Assembly: GCA_020633825.1 (NCBI GenBank)
Contig: JACKCV010000002.1
Span: 310,001-374,000, forward strand
Direction of reading: 5' to 3'
DNA: 64,000 nt
DNA from: Fibrobacteria bacterium
GTDB lineage: Bacteria > Fibrobacterota > Fibrobacteria > UBA5070
Shown: positions 22,881 to 31,731 of the stretch, piece by piece
Layout: the number at the start of each line of letters is the position of its first letter
Position numbering within the stretch: the stretch's first letter is position 1
Translations under genes and position numbers: made by a program
Notes under the pieces: generated by a model
What the model was told of the DNA's origin: nothing
Database searches by the model: none
Seen by the model: only the letters and a program-made list of their open reading frames with translations

Positions 22881-23084
22881 ATGACCGGCGTCGTCGTTCG
22901 TACCAACGAATCCTTCGAGAAGGCCCTGCGCCGCTTCACCAAGACCTGCGAAAAGACCGGAATCATTTCCGATGTCAAGAAGGGTCAGTACTACGAGAAG
23001 CCCTCCGAGGCCCGCAAGCGCCAGGAGAACGCTGCTCGTCGCAAGGCCGTGAAGGAAAATTCCGCCCGCAATCGGGGCATGTGA
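22881..23084 (+). CDS. rpsU: 30S ribosomal protein S21
   Basis: 67 residues, basic, with the S21 signature VRTNESFEKALRRFTKTCEK at the N-terminus and an Arg/Lys-rich C-terminal helix (EARKRQENAARRKAVKEN). Part of the 30S platform near the anti-Shine-Dalgarno end of 16S rRNA. AAGGA precedes ATG 22881. yqeY begins one base after the stop, a common pairing. Confidence 0.97.
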   Translation: MTGVVVRTNESFEKALRRFTKTCEKTGIISDVKKGQYYEKPSEARKRQENAARRKAVKENSARNRGM

Positions 23085-23085
23085 G

Positions 23086-23532
23086 ATGTCCGTCTTCCTG
23101 AAACTCCAGGAGGACATCAAGGAAGCGATGAAAGCACGCGACCAGGAGAAGCTCCTGGCCCTGCGCACGCTGTCCAGCGACATCAAGAAGATCGCCATCG
23201 ATGCCGGTCGTCGCGACCCCTCCGACGAGGATGTGCTCGCGGCCGTCGCCCGGGCCATCAAACAGCGGGAAGATTCCGCCGAGCAGTTCCGCTCCGCGGG
23301 GCGCGAAGAATTGGCCGAGCGGGAAAGCGCGCAAGTTTCCTGGATCCGTGCCTACCAGCCCGAGCAGATGTCGGAGGGCGAAGTTCGCTCGATCGTCGAG
23401 GCCGTGATCGCCGAGACCGGGGCGGCCTCGCGCAAGGACATGGGGAAGGTCATGGGTGCCCTCATGCCCCGGGTCAAGGGGAAGGCCGACGGCAAGCTCG
23501 TCCAGCAAGTCGTGAATTCCTTGCTGGCCTGA
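23086..23532 (+). CDS. yqeY: GatB/YqeY domain-containing protein
   Basis: 148 residues. The whole protein matches the YqeY family: LQEDIKEAMKARDQEKLLAL, RTLSSDIKK, YQPEQMSEGEVRSIV and MGKVMGALMPRVKGKADG. The fold is shared with the tail domain of GatB amidotransferase and is thought to contact tRNA, but the free-standing form has no proven reaction. It is adjacent to rpsU. Confidence 0.95.
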   Translation: MSVFLKLQEDIKEAMKARDQEKLLALRTLSSDIKKIAIDAGRRDPSDEDVLAAVARAIKQREDSAEQFRSAGREELAERESAQVSWIRAYQPEQMSEGEVRSIVEAVIAETGAASRKDMGKVMGALMPRVKGKADGKLVQQVVNSLLA

Positions 23533-23538
23533 TCGGAA

Positions 23539-23561
23539 CCCACCGCCGGACCCGCGGTGGG
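23539..23561. terminator. Candidate terminator after rpsU-yqeY
   Basis: CCCACCGC (23539-23546) pairs perfectly with GCGGTGGG (23554-23561), 7-base loop, between convergent genes. There is no T-run, so termination may be bidirectional and weak. Confidence 0.5.
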
Positions 23562-23572
23562 ATTCCCTCGCT

Positions 23573-24481
23573 TCAGATCTCCAGCACCACCAGAGGCTTC
23601 TCTCCCAAGGGGGCTTTGCCCTTCCACAGGACGAGAGTGACCTCGCATCGCTTCCCCCGTTCGATCGAGATCGACAAGCGGTCGGAGAAGCTTCGGCTGA
23701 TGTAGAATCCGCGGCCGTGGTTGTCGAAGATCCCCAGGGGCAGCCCGTTCTCGTCGCGCGTGACCTGGCGATGGAGCCAATGGAGCACGGTTTCGCGGTT
23801 CAGTCTGCCGCCGCGATCGGTCACCGCGATGGCGATCTTCTCCGTGTCCTCCGCGACATCCACCAGGACCGCTTCGCATTCTTCGAGATCGAAGGCCCGG
23901 TCCCAGCTTTCCTTGGCGTCGCCGGGTTCGTTGCGGGCACCGTAATAGACCGCGTTGGTCAGGATTTCATTGAGGATGGTGCAGAGGTGGACGCGTCGGC
24001 GAGGGTCGGCCCGCAGCGAGATCTCCTCGGCGATGCGCCCGATGTCGTTGTTGCAATGGATGCAGTGTCTTTCCCTGGTTGCCGAGGGCGCCACGTGGCG
24101 CTCGATTCCGAAAATCCTGCGTTCCAGCAGGGAATTCACGGTTTCCATGATTTCCTGGACCGGGAAAGGCACCGATTTCGTGAGGACGCAGGAAATCTTC
24201 GTTCCCTGGAGTTGTCCGATGAATTCCTCGAGAGTATGTCCGGTCAAGAGGACCCGGTGGGTGGCGGGACTGTGGAGGGCGACCTGCTCGAGAAGTTCGA
24301 TGCCGTTGCGGTGAGGCATCGAAATGTCGGAGAGGACCAGGTCCCATGGTTCGGCCAGAGCCTTCTGGAGTCCCTCTTCACCATCTATGGCGGTCTCGAC
24401 CTCATGGCCGGAGACCGTCAGGATTTCGGCCAGGATATGACGAATTGCGGGTTCGTCATCAACCACCAGGACACGGGACAT
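23573..24481 (-). CDS. Receiver domain fused to histidine-kinase-like ATPase
   Basis: 302 residues from ATG 24481. The N-terminal receiver has D8/D9 (VVDDEP), D52 (LVLSDISMP) and K of LTKSVPF. A small segment with HCIHCNND follows (~140), then a GHKL ATPase domain with N-box NEILTNAVYYG, VTDRGGRLN and the G2-like NHGRGFYISRSF. There is no HisKA dimerisation helix or phosphoacceptor His, so it resembles RsbW-type or regulator ATPases more than classical kinases. The output could be an anti-sigma-like switch or phosphatase activity. TACTCT (24488-24493 minus) starts 12 bases before the ATG, suggesting a leaderless mRNA. Confidence 0.82.
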   Translation of the reverse strand: MSRVLVVDDEPAIRHILAEILTVSGHEVETAIDGEEGLQKALAEPWDLVLSDISMPHRNGIELLEQVALHSPATHRVLLTGHTLEEFIGQLQGTKISCVLTKSVPFPVQEIMETVNSLLERRIFGIERHVAPSATRERHCIHCNNDIGRIAEEISLRADPRRRVHLCTILNEILTNAVYYGARNEPGDAKESWDRAFDLEECEAVLVDVAEDTEKIAIAVTDRGGRLNRETVLHWLHRQVTRDENGLPLGIFDNHGRGFYISRSFSDRLSISIERGKRCEVTLVLWKGKAPLGEKPLVVLEI

Positions 24482-24615
24482 TTCCCTAGAGTAGCCAATT
24501 GCTCTCTTGTTGGACAGGGGAGGTCGGGTTGGGGACAAGGATTTCACCACTTCGTGGAGCCTGCCGCGGGGGGGCAGGGCAATCGGCTTGCGGGGGTCGT
24601 CGCTTTGAGGGTACA

Positions 24616-25569
24616 ATGAACATCGTGACAGAGACCGCCGGAATCGCAACGGAGTTCCAGGTGGCGGAAGGCGACGCGGGACAGAGGCTCGACCGGTATC
24701 TCCGGAAAGTCCTTCCCTCCGTTCCCCTTTCGCACATCTTCCAGCTGGTCCGCAAAGGGCGCGTTCGCATCGACGGCGCACGCGCGGAAGGGTCGTCCCG
24801 GCTGCCTGCCGGGGCCACCATCACCCTGGGAGTCCGGCCCGGCGAGTTGCAAACCGCCGCCCCCGCGCGCCCCGGAGCTTCCTCCCTGCGGGACAAGGTG
24901 GGCATCCTCCATGAGGACGATTCGCTCCTGATCCTGGACAAACCGGCCGGGATGGCCGTGCATCCGGGGACGGGAACTCCTCCGGGGACCACTCTCATCG
25001 AAAGGGTCTGGGCCGATCTCGGGGACAATCCAAGCGTCTTCCAACCGGCTCTCGCCCACCGTCTCGACCGGGGAACTTCCGGGATCGTCGTGGTCGCGCG
25101 GACTCGCCCCGCCCTCCTGGAGGTGCAGGACCGGTTGCGCGACGGCAGCGTGATCAAGGAGTACCTGGCCCTCGTCGAGGGGATCCCGCGCAAGGGATCG
25201 GGGGTCATCCGGTCCAAGCTCGAACGGGTCGACAGCCGGAGCGGGGGAGCCAAATCCCTGGTCGACGAAAGAGGCGTGGAAGCCGAAACCCGGTGGAAGA
25301 TCCTGGAGACCTTCGCGTCCCATGCGTTGCTGGAGGTGAGGATCCTGACCGGTCGGATGCATCAGATTCGTGCCCATCTGGCCTCCATCGGGCACCCCAT
25401 CGTGGGGGATGATCGGTATGGGCAGGCCGCCCACCCCGGTCTGAAGCGCCCCTTCCTGCACGCCGCGCATCTCTCCCTTCCCTTCCGGGGTCGGGTCCTC
25501 GATCTTCGAGCCCCCCTGCCCCCCGAGCTCGAAGGAGTCCTCCAGCGGATTTCCGGAGGGACCCGGTGA
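24616..25569 (+). CDS. RluA-family rRNA pseudouridine synthase (RluC/RluD-like)
   Basis: 317 residues. Converts uridine to pseudouridine in large-subunit rRNA. An S4 RNA-binding domain (AGQRLDRYLRKVLPSVPLSH, RKGRVRIDG) precedes the catalytic domain with HRLDRGTSG (catalytic D151). Later RluA motifs GRMHQIRAHLASIGHPIVGD and LHAAHLSLPF are present. A TACAAT hexamer (24612-24617) overlaps ATG 24616; if it is the -10 element, translation would start at in-frame GTG 24625. GAGGG at 24607-24611 favours the ATG. Its stop overlaps the kinase start (GTGA). RluC versus RluD cannot be decided from sequence alone. Confidence 0.95.
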   Translation: MNIVTETAGIATEFQVAEGDAGQRLDRYLRKVLPSVPLSHIFQLVRKGRVRIDGARAEGSSRLPAGATITLGVRPGELQTAAPARPGASSLRDKVGILHEDDSLLILDKPAGMAVHPGTGTPPGTTLIERVWADLGDNPSVFQPALAHRLDRGTSGIVVVARTRPALLEVQDRLRDGSVIKEYLALVEGIPRKGSGVIRSKLERVDSRSGGAKSLVDERGVEAETRWKILETFASHALLEVRILTGRMHQIRAHLASIGHPIVGDDRYGQAAHPGLKRPFLHAAHLSLPFRGRVLDLRAPLPPELEGVLQRISGGTR

Positions 25570-28391
25570 TCGAGTCGCACATGGAGCACTCCCGCATGGG
25601 AGGGCGTCGCCTGGTGGACCTGGCGCCCGGACAGAAGCTCGGGCGCTACGAAATCCTCGGGGAAATCGGTGCCGGAGGCATGGCCACGGTGTTCCGGGCC
25701 CGCGACCTCGAACTGGAGCGGGTCGTCGCGCTCAAGGTCCTTCCCAGCCATGTGACCCTCGACGATCGATTCGTCTCCCGGTTCCTCCACGAAGCCCGGA
25801 CCGTCGCGAGGCTCTCCCATCCGGCCATCGTGCAGGTGCACGACATCGGCCAGGATCGCGGGGCGTGGTACATCTCGATGGAGCTGATCCCCGGACAGAA
25901 TCTGGCGGAATACCTCCGCGAAGAGACGCCCAACCTCCAGCAATCGGTGCAGATCGCCTCCCAGATCGCCGAAGCCATCGCCTACACCCACGAACACGGG
26001 GTGATGCATCGCGACCTGAAACCCTCCAACGTCCTGATGCGCGGCGACCAGCCCGTGGTCATCGATTTCGGCCTTTCCAAGGACATCCTCCTGCGGGACG
26101 GAGCGGTCCTGACCAACGACGGGGAGATGGTCGGTTCCCCTGCGTACATGTCCCCGGAACAGGCCAAGGGCGAGGAAGTCGACCAGGGCACCGACATCTG
26201 CGCCCTGGGGATCCTCCTCTACGAGCTCATCTCCTTCAAGAATCCCTATCTCGACCCGCGTTCCATCCACCAGACCGTGATGAACGTGATGGCGGCCGAG
26301 CCCGTCCCGCTTCGCCAGATGTGCCCCTGGGTCGACCGGGAGCTCGATGCCGTCGTGCACAAGGCGCTTTCCCGGGATCGCTCCGACCGGTACGAGACCA
26401 TGGAGGCCTTCGCCAAGGATCTCCGTGCCTGGTTGGCGGGGAAGCCGGTGACGGCCCGCCCCCCGGGAGTGTCCTACCATCTCCGCAGTTTCGTCCGCGA
26501 GAAGGCGTTGGTGCTGTGGATCGCCGGTGTCACCTTGGCCTTCGCCCTCCTGGGGCTGGGCTACCTGCAACTGCAGGAACGCCTTTCCAGGACCCCTTGG
26601 ACGGTCTTCACCGAGGAGACCTTCGATTCCCCCACGCCCGCGATCCACTTCGAATCCTGGCGAGTGGAGGGAACCCGGAATTCCCCGGTCCTGGTACCGG
26701 GGAGCGAATGGAAGGTCGAGGCGGGCAGGCTGGTCGGGAAATCGGAGGGTTTCTCCTTCTGCCGGTCCACCGAGGATTTCCTGGGGAACCTGCGGGTGGA
26801 ATTCGATGTCACGGGCGGGGGAGGGAGCAACCACGATTTCGACGTCTTCCTCTACGGGGATCGTCCCTCCAACGGGGTCCGGTTCTTCCTGGGTCAATGG
26901 GGAAGCCATCGAGCGGGAATCGAAACCTCCGACGATCGATACCAATGGTTGCCCTCGGAAATGCCTCTGGAGGTCGGGAAGACCTACCACGTGATGGTCG
27001 AGCGCGATGGCCAGCGGTTGCGGTTGTTCGTCGACGGGCGGTTGGTGGACGAACGCGTCCAGGTGTTGCCGCCCACGCGCACCAACGGCTACCGGTTGGG
27101 GTTCTTCACCTGGAACTCGAAGGTCTACATCGACAACATCCAGATCAGTCGCCGCACCATCGCCCTCAAGGCGAGCCCCACCGTGGTCGCCGACGCCTTC
27201 CTCGACGAGGGCCTGCTCGACCACGCCATCAACGCCTACCACTCCGTGGTGCAGAGCTACCCGACCCACGACGTCGCGCAGGAAGCCCAGTTGAAGCTCG
27301 GGACCATCGCCATGGTGCGCAACCAGTACAAGCAGGCGCTGGACATGTTCGGAGGTGTCGTTCGGGAGCCCATGTCGAAGGACCTGCGGCTCCAGGCCCT
27401 CTTCCTGCAGAGCATCGCGCTGCAGAGCGCGGGCGATCTGGTCGCATCCCAGAAGGCGCAGGAGTCGCTGGTCGAAGCCGATCGCGACCATCCGGCCAAC
27501 GTCGCCTTGATCCAGAACCAGCTCGAGCGCATCGAAGGTTGCCTGGATCTCTCCGTCCCGATGTTCTACGGATGCGCCTCGGAGGGCGAGACGGTCTTCC
27601 GGTTCCTGGCCCGCATCCAGCCCAACCGACAAGAATTGTTCGGCCCGATCCACCTTCGGTTCGCGGAGGCGCTGAGGCTCTGGGGCGGCATCGCCGCCGA
27701 CTCCAACTTCCTGAACACCACCTTCCAATTCGACCAGTACTACGCCAAGCGCAACCCCGAGATCGCCGCCGACCTGTGGATCATCCGGGCCCGCCACGAG
27801 AGGGACATGCGTCGCAACGAACGGGCGGAGGCCATCCTGACCCAGGTCGCCGAAGGCGAGGTGTTCTCCGGAGCCATGCGAGGCGAACTGTCGGCCATGG
27901 TCGAGCTGGGGCGGACCTTGGCTTGGGAGGGGAAACCCGCCGACGCGGAGCGCTGGTTCCGACGGGTGGTCGAAACCGGCGGAAACGACGAGTACTACAT
28001 CTCCCAGGCCTTGTTCGAGTGGGGCGTGGCGACCGTCCTGGCGCGTCGGGATGGGAAGGCGCGCTGGCAGGAGATCCTCGACCGCAAGTCCGCCCCGTGG
28101 ATGCTGCACCAGCAGGCGGCCTTCCTGGCGGGGAAGATCGATTCCTCCGAGCTCCATGCGGCGATGTCGACCCCGGAAGGTCTGAACCCGGATTTCTTCC
28201 TGGTCGTGGCCCTCGGCGCGTTGCAACGCGGCGATCTGGCGCGCTGGCATCTGGCGGTCGACGATCTGGTTCGGCGGTATCCCTACTCGAACGGATTGTG
28301 GGATATCCGGAGGGTGGTCGAATGGGCCGAGACCAGAACTCCACGGCCCCATGCCGACATGCGGCGCCAAGCGGTCCTTTCGGCGAGCTGA
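25566..28391 (+). CDS. Transmembrane Ser/Thr protein kinase with lectin-like and TPR domains
   Basis: 941 residues from GTG 25566 (alternative ATGs at 25581 and 25596). The cytoplasmic Hanks-type kinase domain (~28-290) has GAGGMATVFRARD, ATP-binding K57, catalytic HRDLKPSN (D150), DFG (D167) and MSPEQ. One transmembrane helix spans ~314-336. The outer region starts with a beta-sandwich/LamG-like domain (~345-530; GKTYHVMVERDGQRLRLFVD) and continues with TPR-like repeats to the end. All kinase catalytic residues are present. The architecture suggests a receptor kinase sensing a sugar or envelope ligand; substrates are unknown. Translationally coupled to the pseudouridine synthase gene. Confidence 0.93.
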   Translation: MIESHMEHSRMGGRRLVDLAPGQKLGRYEILGEIGAGGMATVFRARDLELERVVALKVLPSHVTLDDRFVSRFLHEARTVARLSHPAIVQVHDIGQDRGAWYISMELIPGQNLAEYLREETPNLQQSVQIASQIAEAIAYTHEHGVMHRDLKPSNVLMRGDQPVVIDFGLSKDILLRDGAVLTNDGEMVGSPAYMSPEQAKGEEVDQGTDICALGILLYELISFKNPYLDPRSIHQTVMNVMAAEPVPLRQMCPWVDRELDAVVHKALSRDRSDRYETMEAFAKDLRAWLAGKPVTARPPGVSYHLRSFVREKALVLWIAGVTLAFALLGLGYLQLQERLSRTPWTVFTEETFDSPTPAIHFESWRVEGTRNSPVLVPGSEWKVEAGRLVGKSEGFSFCRSTEDFLGNLRVEFDVTGGGGSNHDFDVFLYGDRPSNGVRFFLGQWGSHRAGIETSDDRYQWLPSEMPLEVGKTYHVMVERDGQRLRLFVDGRLVDERVQVLPPTRTNGYRLGFFTWNSKVYIDNIQISRRTIALKASPTVVADAFLDEGLLDHAINAYHSVVQSYPTHDVAQEAQLKLGTIAMVRNQYKQALDMFGGVVREPMSKDLRLQALFLQSIALQSAGDLVASQKAQESLVEADRDHPANVALIQNQLERIEGCLDLSVPMFYGCASEGETVFRFLARIQPNRQELFGPIHLRFAEALRLWGGIAADSNFLNTTFQFDQYYAKRNPEIAADLWIIRARHERDMRRNERAEAILTQVAEGEVFSGAMRGELSAMVELGRTLAWEGKPADAERWFRRVVETGGNDEYYISQALFEWGVATVLARRDGKARWQEILDRKSAPWMLHQQAAFLAGKIDSSELHAAMSTPEGLNPDFFLVVALGALQRGDLARWHLAVDDLVRRYPYSNGLWDIRRVVEWAETRTPRPHADMRRQAVLSAS

Positions 28392-28502
28392 CCCGACCTT
28401 CGTCATCGAGGTGGCTCCGGGGGCCGACCGGGGAAAACACTACCTTTCCCCCTCTGCAAACCCGGGCCGCCTATCCGGGGGGAGGACCCCATCGATCCGA
28501 TC

Positions 28503-29444
28503 GTGAGCCATCTTCGACTGGCGTTGGACGCCCTGTCGGCCAATCCCGGGAGCCTTGAGCCGCCAGCCGACGAGCAAGTCCTCGATCGTCTGGCCGCCCG
28601 ATTCGATCCTGCGCACGCCGTGGTGCTGCGGGGATTGCTCGAGTCGGGGGAAATCCCCAGCATGCAACCCTTCGAGGATCTTTCCCGCACCGTCTCCACC
28701 CGCTTCGATTCCCTCCGTTCGGATCTCTTCGATCGGCTGAAGGCGGTGGAACACGATCTTCCGCAGCGATTCGGTGCCGACACGCTCGGACAGAGGTTGC
28801 GGGAGACCGGATGGTACCGCCAAACGGTCGACGGTCGCTGGGAGACCACGGGACGGGGCTCGAAGAAGGATCTGAGAGCGGTGTTCCTCCTGTCCTGCAG
28901 GGATCTCTCCTCCGAGCTGGAGCGGATCCTCGTCCAGTGCCAGAGTCGGTGCGACCATCTCGACGACATGATCGCCCGCCAGTGGCTGACCCGCGACAGC
29001 GGCAGCAATGGTGGACGGATCCTGCCCGTGCTGGCCGAGGGCTCGCGGTCGGAGGAGGCACGACGACGCAAGGAATGGCGGATCCGGGTACCCCTGGAGG
29101 CGGAATCCAGGTTCTGCGCGACTCTCGCCGGCCGCTGGGAGCGACAAGCCCCCGATCTCCCGCTTCTGCATCGGCTCGTCGGAGAGCCCTGGGGCGGATC
29201 CCGGACGGAAGGGTTCGTCGGGTTCGCGTCGCGCTTCGTGGATCTCGCCCGGTCCGCCTGCGACGCCATGATCTGGTACTCCAAATCCCGGTGGTCCCTC
29301 CTCCTGGACGGCCTGGTCGTCTCCGCTCAAGAACCTTCGCGCTCCGTGCCGGAACCGCGTCCAACGCCTGAAACCCTCCCCCTGGCGAATCCGAATCCGG
29401 ATCCCACCCCCCTTCGAGGTGCCGACCATGAATCTCCTTCCTGA
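28503..29444 (+). CDS. Uncharacterised helical protein, first gene of a three-gene cassette
   Basis: 313 residues from GTG 28503. I do not recognise a family. It is predicted mostly helical and soluble, with no signal peptide or membrane helix. The N-terminal half is leucine-rich (LRLALDALSANPG, FDSLRSDLFDRLKAVEHDL). The middle has two cysteines in RILVQCQSRCDHLDDM and a WYRQTVDGRWETTGRGSKKD stretch. The C-terminus is Pro-rich. TACCTT at 28441-28446 may be a -10 with a ~50-base leader. The 3' end overlaps the next gene by 17 bases, so the two products are probably made together. Confidence 0.7.
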   Translation: MSHLRLALDALSANPGSLEPPADEQVLDRLAARFDPAHAVVLRGLLESGEIPSMQPFEDLSRTVSTRFDSLRSDLFDRLKAVEHDLPQRFGADTLGQRLRETGWYRQTVDGRWETTGRGSKKDLRAVFLLSCRDLSSELERILVQCQSRCDHLDDMIARQWLTRDSGSNGGRILPVLAEGSRSEEARRRKEWRIRVPLEAESRFCATLAGRWERQAPDLPLLHRLVGEPWGGSRTEGFVGFASRFVDLARSACDAMIWYSKSRWSLLLDGLVVSAQEPSRSVPEPRPTPETLPLANPNPDPTPLRGADHESPS

Positions 29445-31101
29445 ACTGCTGTCCGGGACCGCCGTGCTTCTGGCCGGCGCGGCCTTCCTTCGCAGCCTGC
29501 GCGGCGGTGCGGTTTCCGCTCCCGCCGAAGATTCCCGTCTTGCCGAGGCGATCGAGTCCATGGGGAGGGAACTGGGGGAAGTGCGGCGCGCGGTCGAGGA
29601 GGGCACCAAGCCCCTGGAGGGTTTGAGGGAGATCGAGCAGGGGCAGTCGGGGATCCGACGCGTCCTGGAGGAGAACGGACAATTGTTGACCGCGATTCCC
29701 GATCGGCTGGACTCGGTCCTGCAGGCCCGGACCCCGAGCGTGTCCGCCGATGCGGAGCGCGTGCGATCCGAGGTCTCCGCCTCGGTGGAACGCCTGCTCG
29801 AAGGCGTGTCCGCCATCGGCCAGGCGACCAGGGATTCCCTGGGGCGACTGGAGAACTCGGCGGGATCGATCCTGGGTGCCGTACAGGAATTGTCTTCGGC
29901 CCGGATGGAAGCCGTGTCGGGTCTGCGCGATCTCGGCGGGAAGCTCGACCGCTCCGCGGAGGACGCCCGGGAAACGGCGCGCCACCTGGAATCCTTGTGC
30001 GGCTCCTCCAGCGCCGTGGTGGAGGGACTCGCCTCCCTTTCCTCCATCCAGCAGGCGCAGACCACGCACCTGGCGAGCCTGTGCGAAGGGGATTCGCGTC
30101 GCGAGGAGATGATGAAGACCCTGGGGCATGGCCTCGACCTCATCGTCGCGGGATTGCGGGAAACGGTGGAGAAATCGTTTTCCGCGTTCGCCTCGGATCT
30201 GCGCGAGCAGTTGGATCCGGGCGCTTCCTCGAACCCGTCGCCGGAGCTCGAGAAGATCCTCGAGCAGTTGCAGGACACCCGAGGAGCGTTGCTGGAACGC
30301 CTCGACCATGCCGCTCACGCCTCGTCCGACGCCTCCGAGATCCTGCGATCGCACCTGGCGGAAACCCAGCAGGGGAACGGGCGCCTCGAAGCCCTCGTCC
30401 AGGGCGTCGGCCAGATCTCGGCGGTCGTCACGACTTCGGAGACCTTGCTCGAAGCCGTGCTGGAGCTTCCTCGGCGGACCGCGGAGGAAATCGCCGCCCG
30501 CCCCGTTCCGGCACCCGAGCTCGAGGAGCTGGCCATCGCGGTTCGCGACGCGGGAGCCTTGCGAGGCGACTCGGTGCGCGCGGTCGCCGATGCGGTGAGC
30601 CGAGTCTCCGAACGTCTCGAGGAGCACTCCGAGGGCGGACGCCGAGCCCAGGAGGATGCCGCCCAGCGATTGGCCTCGGCCATGTCCTCCCTGGAGGAAA
30701 TCTCCCAGGGCATTTCCGCCTCCCTGGCCCCCCTGGGACAGGCTTTGCAAGGCCATGGAGAAGCCGTTCTTCCGATGGTCCAGGCCCTGGAAGCGACGCG
30801 CACCCATCTCGAGGAGGCCGCCGTCACCCTGCGCACCAACCAGGCGGAATTCGCCTCGTCGGTCGCGGTGTTCACGGGTTCGGCTCGGGAATTGGCCACC
30901 GGTCTCGGTGCGTTCGCCCGCGAAGGTGCCGAGGAAGGTGCGCTCGATCCAGCGGCCTCCCAGGCGGCGTTGCTGGAAGCCTTGGAGCGGTTGTTGTCCA
31001 GCTTCGCCGAATCCTTGCGCACGACCCTCGCCGAGGCGGATTTGCGGCATCGCGAGGCCATCGTCGAACTCGCCTCCCGCCTCCCGGGATCCACCACTTG
31101 A
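29428..31101 (+). CDS. Membrane-anchored long coiled-coil protein
   Basis: 557 residues from ATG 29428 (GAGGTG 7 bases upstream; in-frame GTG 29419 is less likely). A hydrophobic N-terminal segment (LLPELLSGTAVLLAGAAFL) probably anchors it. The remaining ~520 residues are almost all heptad-rich helix, poor in proline, for example RVRSEVSASVERLLEGVSAI and LLEALERLLSSFAESLRTTL. It superficially resembles apolipoprotein-like or receptor-signalling helices but lacks the MCP tip motif, MotA/TolQ helices and any enzymatic site. It is the centre of the three-gene cassette at 28503-31589; a structural or filament-like role at the membrane is inferred only. Confidence 0.75.
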   Translation: MNLLPELLSGTAVLLAGAAFLRSLRGGAVSAPAEDSRLAEAIESMGRELGEVRRAVEEGTKPLEGLREIEQGQSGIRRVLEENGQLLTAIPDRLDSVLQARTPSVSADAERVRSEVSASVERLLEGVSAIGQATRDSLGRLENSAGSILGAVQELSSARMEAVSGLRDLGGKLDRSAEDARETARHLESLCGSSSAVVEGLASLSSIQQAQTTHLASLCEGDSRREEMMKTLGHGLDLIVAGLRETVEKSFSAFASDLREQLDPGASSNPSPELEKILEQLQDTRGALLERLDHAAHASSDASEILRSHLAETQQGNGRLEALVQGVGQISAVVTTSETLLEAVLELPRRTAEEIAARPVPAPELEELAIAVRDAGALRGDSVRAVADAVSRVSERLEEHSEGGRRAQEDAAQRLASAMSSLEEISQGISASLAPLGQALQGHGEAVLPMVQALEATRTHLEEAAVTLRTNQAEFASSVAVFTGSARELATGLGAFAREGAEEGALDPAASQAALLEALERLLSSFAESLRTTLAEADLRHREAIVELASRLPGSTT

Positions 31102-31589
31102 AGGAACGGCTGGAGCAACTGAAGGCGACCATCGAGGGGTTGCAGGGACCGTCGGCACGGCGCTGGAAGCCTTGGTGCGAATCCATGCTTTCGGCCGCCG
31201 AACGCTCGGCTGCCTGCGGGTTGTTCGACCAGGCCGCACGGATCGTCGCGCGGATCGAGGCGGTCCTCCCCGACGATGCTCCCCGACACCAGAAGCCCGA
31301 GCTGCATGGCGATTGGAACATCCCGGGGGGATCGATCGATCCCAAGGGTTCGCTGCGGAGTCGGGAGGAAGCGCTATGGCGGCGCGTCCGCAAATTGAGA
31401 GCGTCGAGGCGCCCCTACGACGGAGCGCAGCATCCAGGTCGACAGGGGCTGGCATGGGGGCCGTACAACCGGACCTCCGCCGTGGTGGAAGCGCTGGAGG
31501 CCGCCGCGCGCGTCGATCCGCTCTGGGTGGACGACCTGTTGGAGCGTGAGCGGGCGGCGGGGGCGATCGATCGACTCCTGGGGCTGTAG
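31098..31589 (+). CDS. Uncharacterised small protein, third gene of the coiled-coil cassette
   Basis: About 163 residues if translation starts at TTG 31098, which overlaps the preceding stop as TTGA; the next in-frame ATG is near 31183. No family recognised. It begins with a short coiled coil (KERLEQLKATIEGLQ), then an aromatic/Cys region (RRWKPWCESMLSAAERSAAC), a Gly/Pro/His-rich middle (HGDWNIPGGSIDPKGSL) and a C-terminal helical pair (VVEALEAAARVDPLWVDDLL). Codon usage matches the neighbours. It may be a cytosolic partner of the coiled-coil protein. Start codon choice is uncertain. Confidence 0.6.
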   Translation: MKERLEQLKATIEGLQGPSARRWKPWCESMLSAAERSAACGLFDQAARIVARIEAVLPDDAPRHQKPELHGDWNIPGGSIDPKGSLRSREEALWRRVRKLRASRRPYDGAQHPGRQGLAWGPYNRTSAVVEALEAAARVDPLWVDDLLERERAAGAIDRLLGL

Positions 31590-31731
31590 GCTCCCCACCG
31601 ATTCATAGAGTCGAAGCATCCGCCCCTTGGTACGGGACGGGGCTTCCGGAAAGCCTCCGGGTAGCCGGATCGCGAACCCCTCGACCTTCCCCCACGCCAT
31701 GGGCATAGGGGGGACGTGGGAGGAACGGAGA

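Noticed and set aside
28503..31589. Coiled-coil cassette considered as a Zorya-like (ZorAB) defence system
   Set aside because: No MotA/MotB-type helices, peptidoglycan-binding domain, helicase or nuclease is present.
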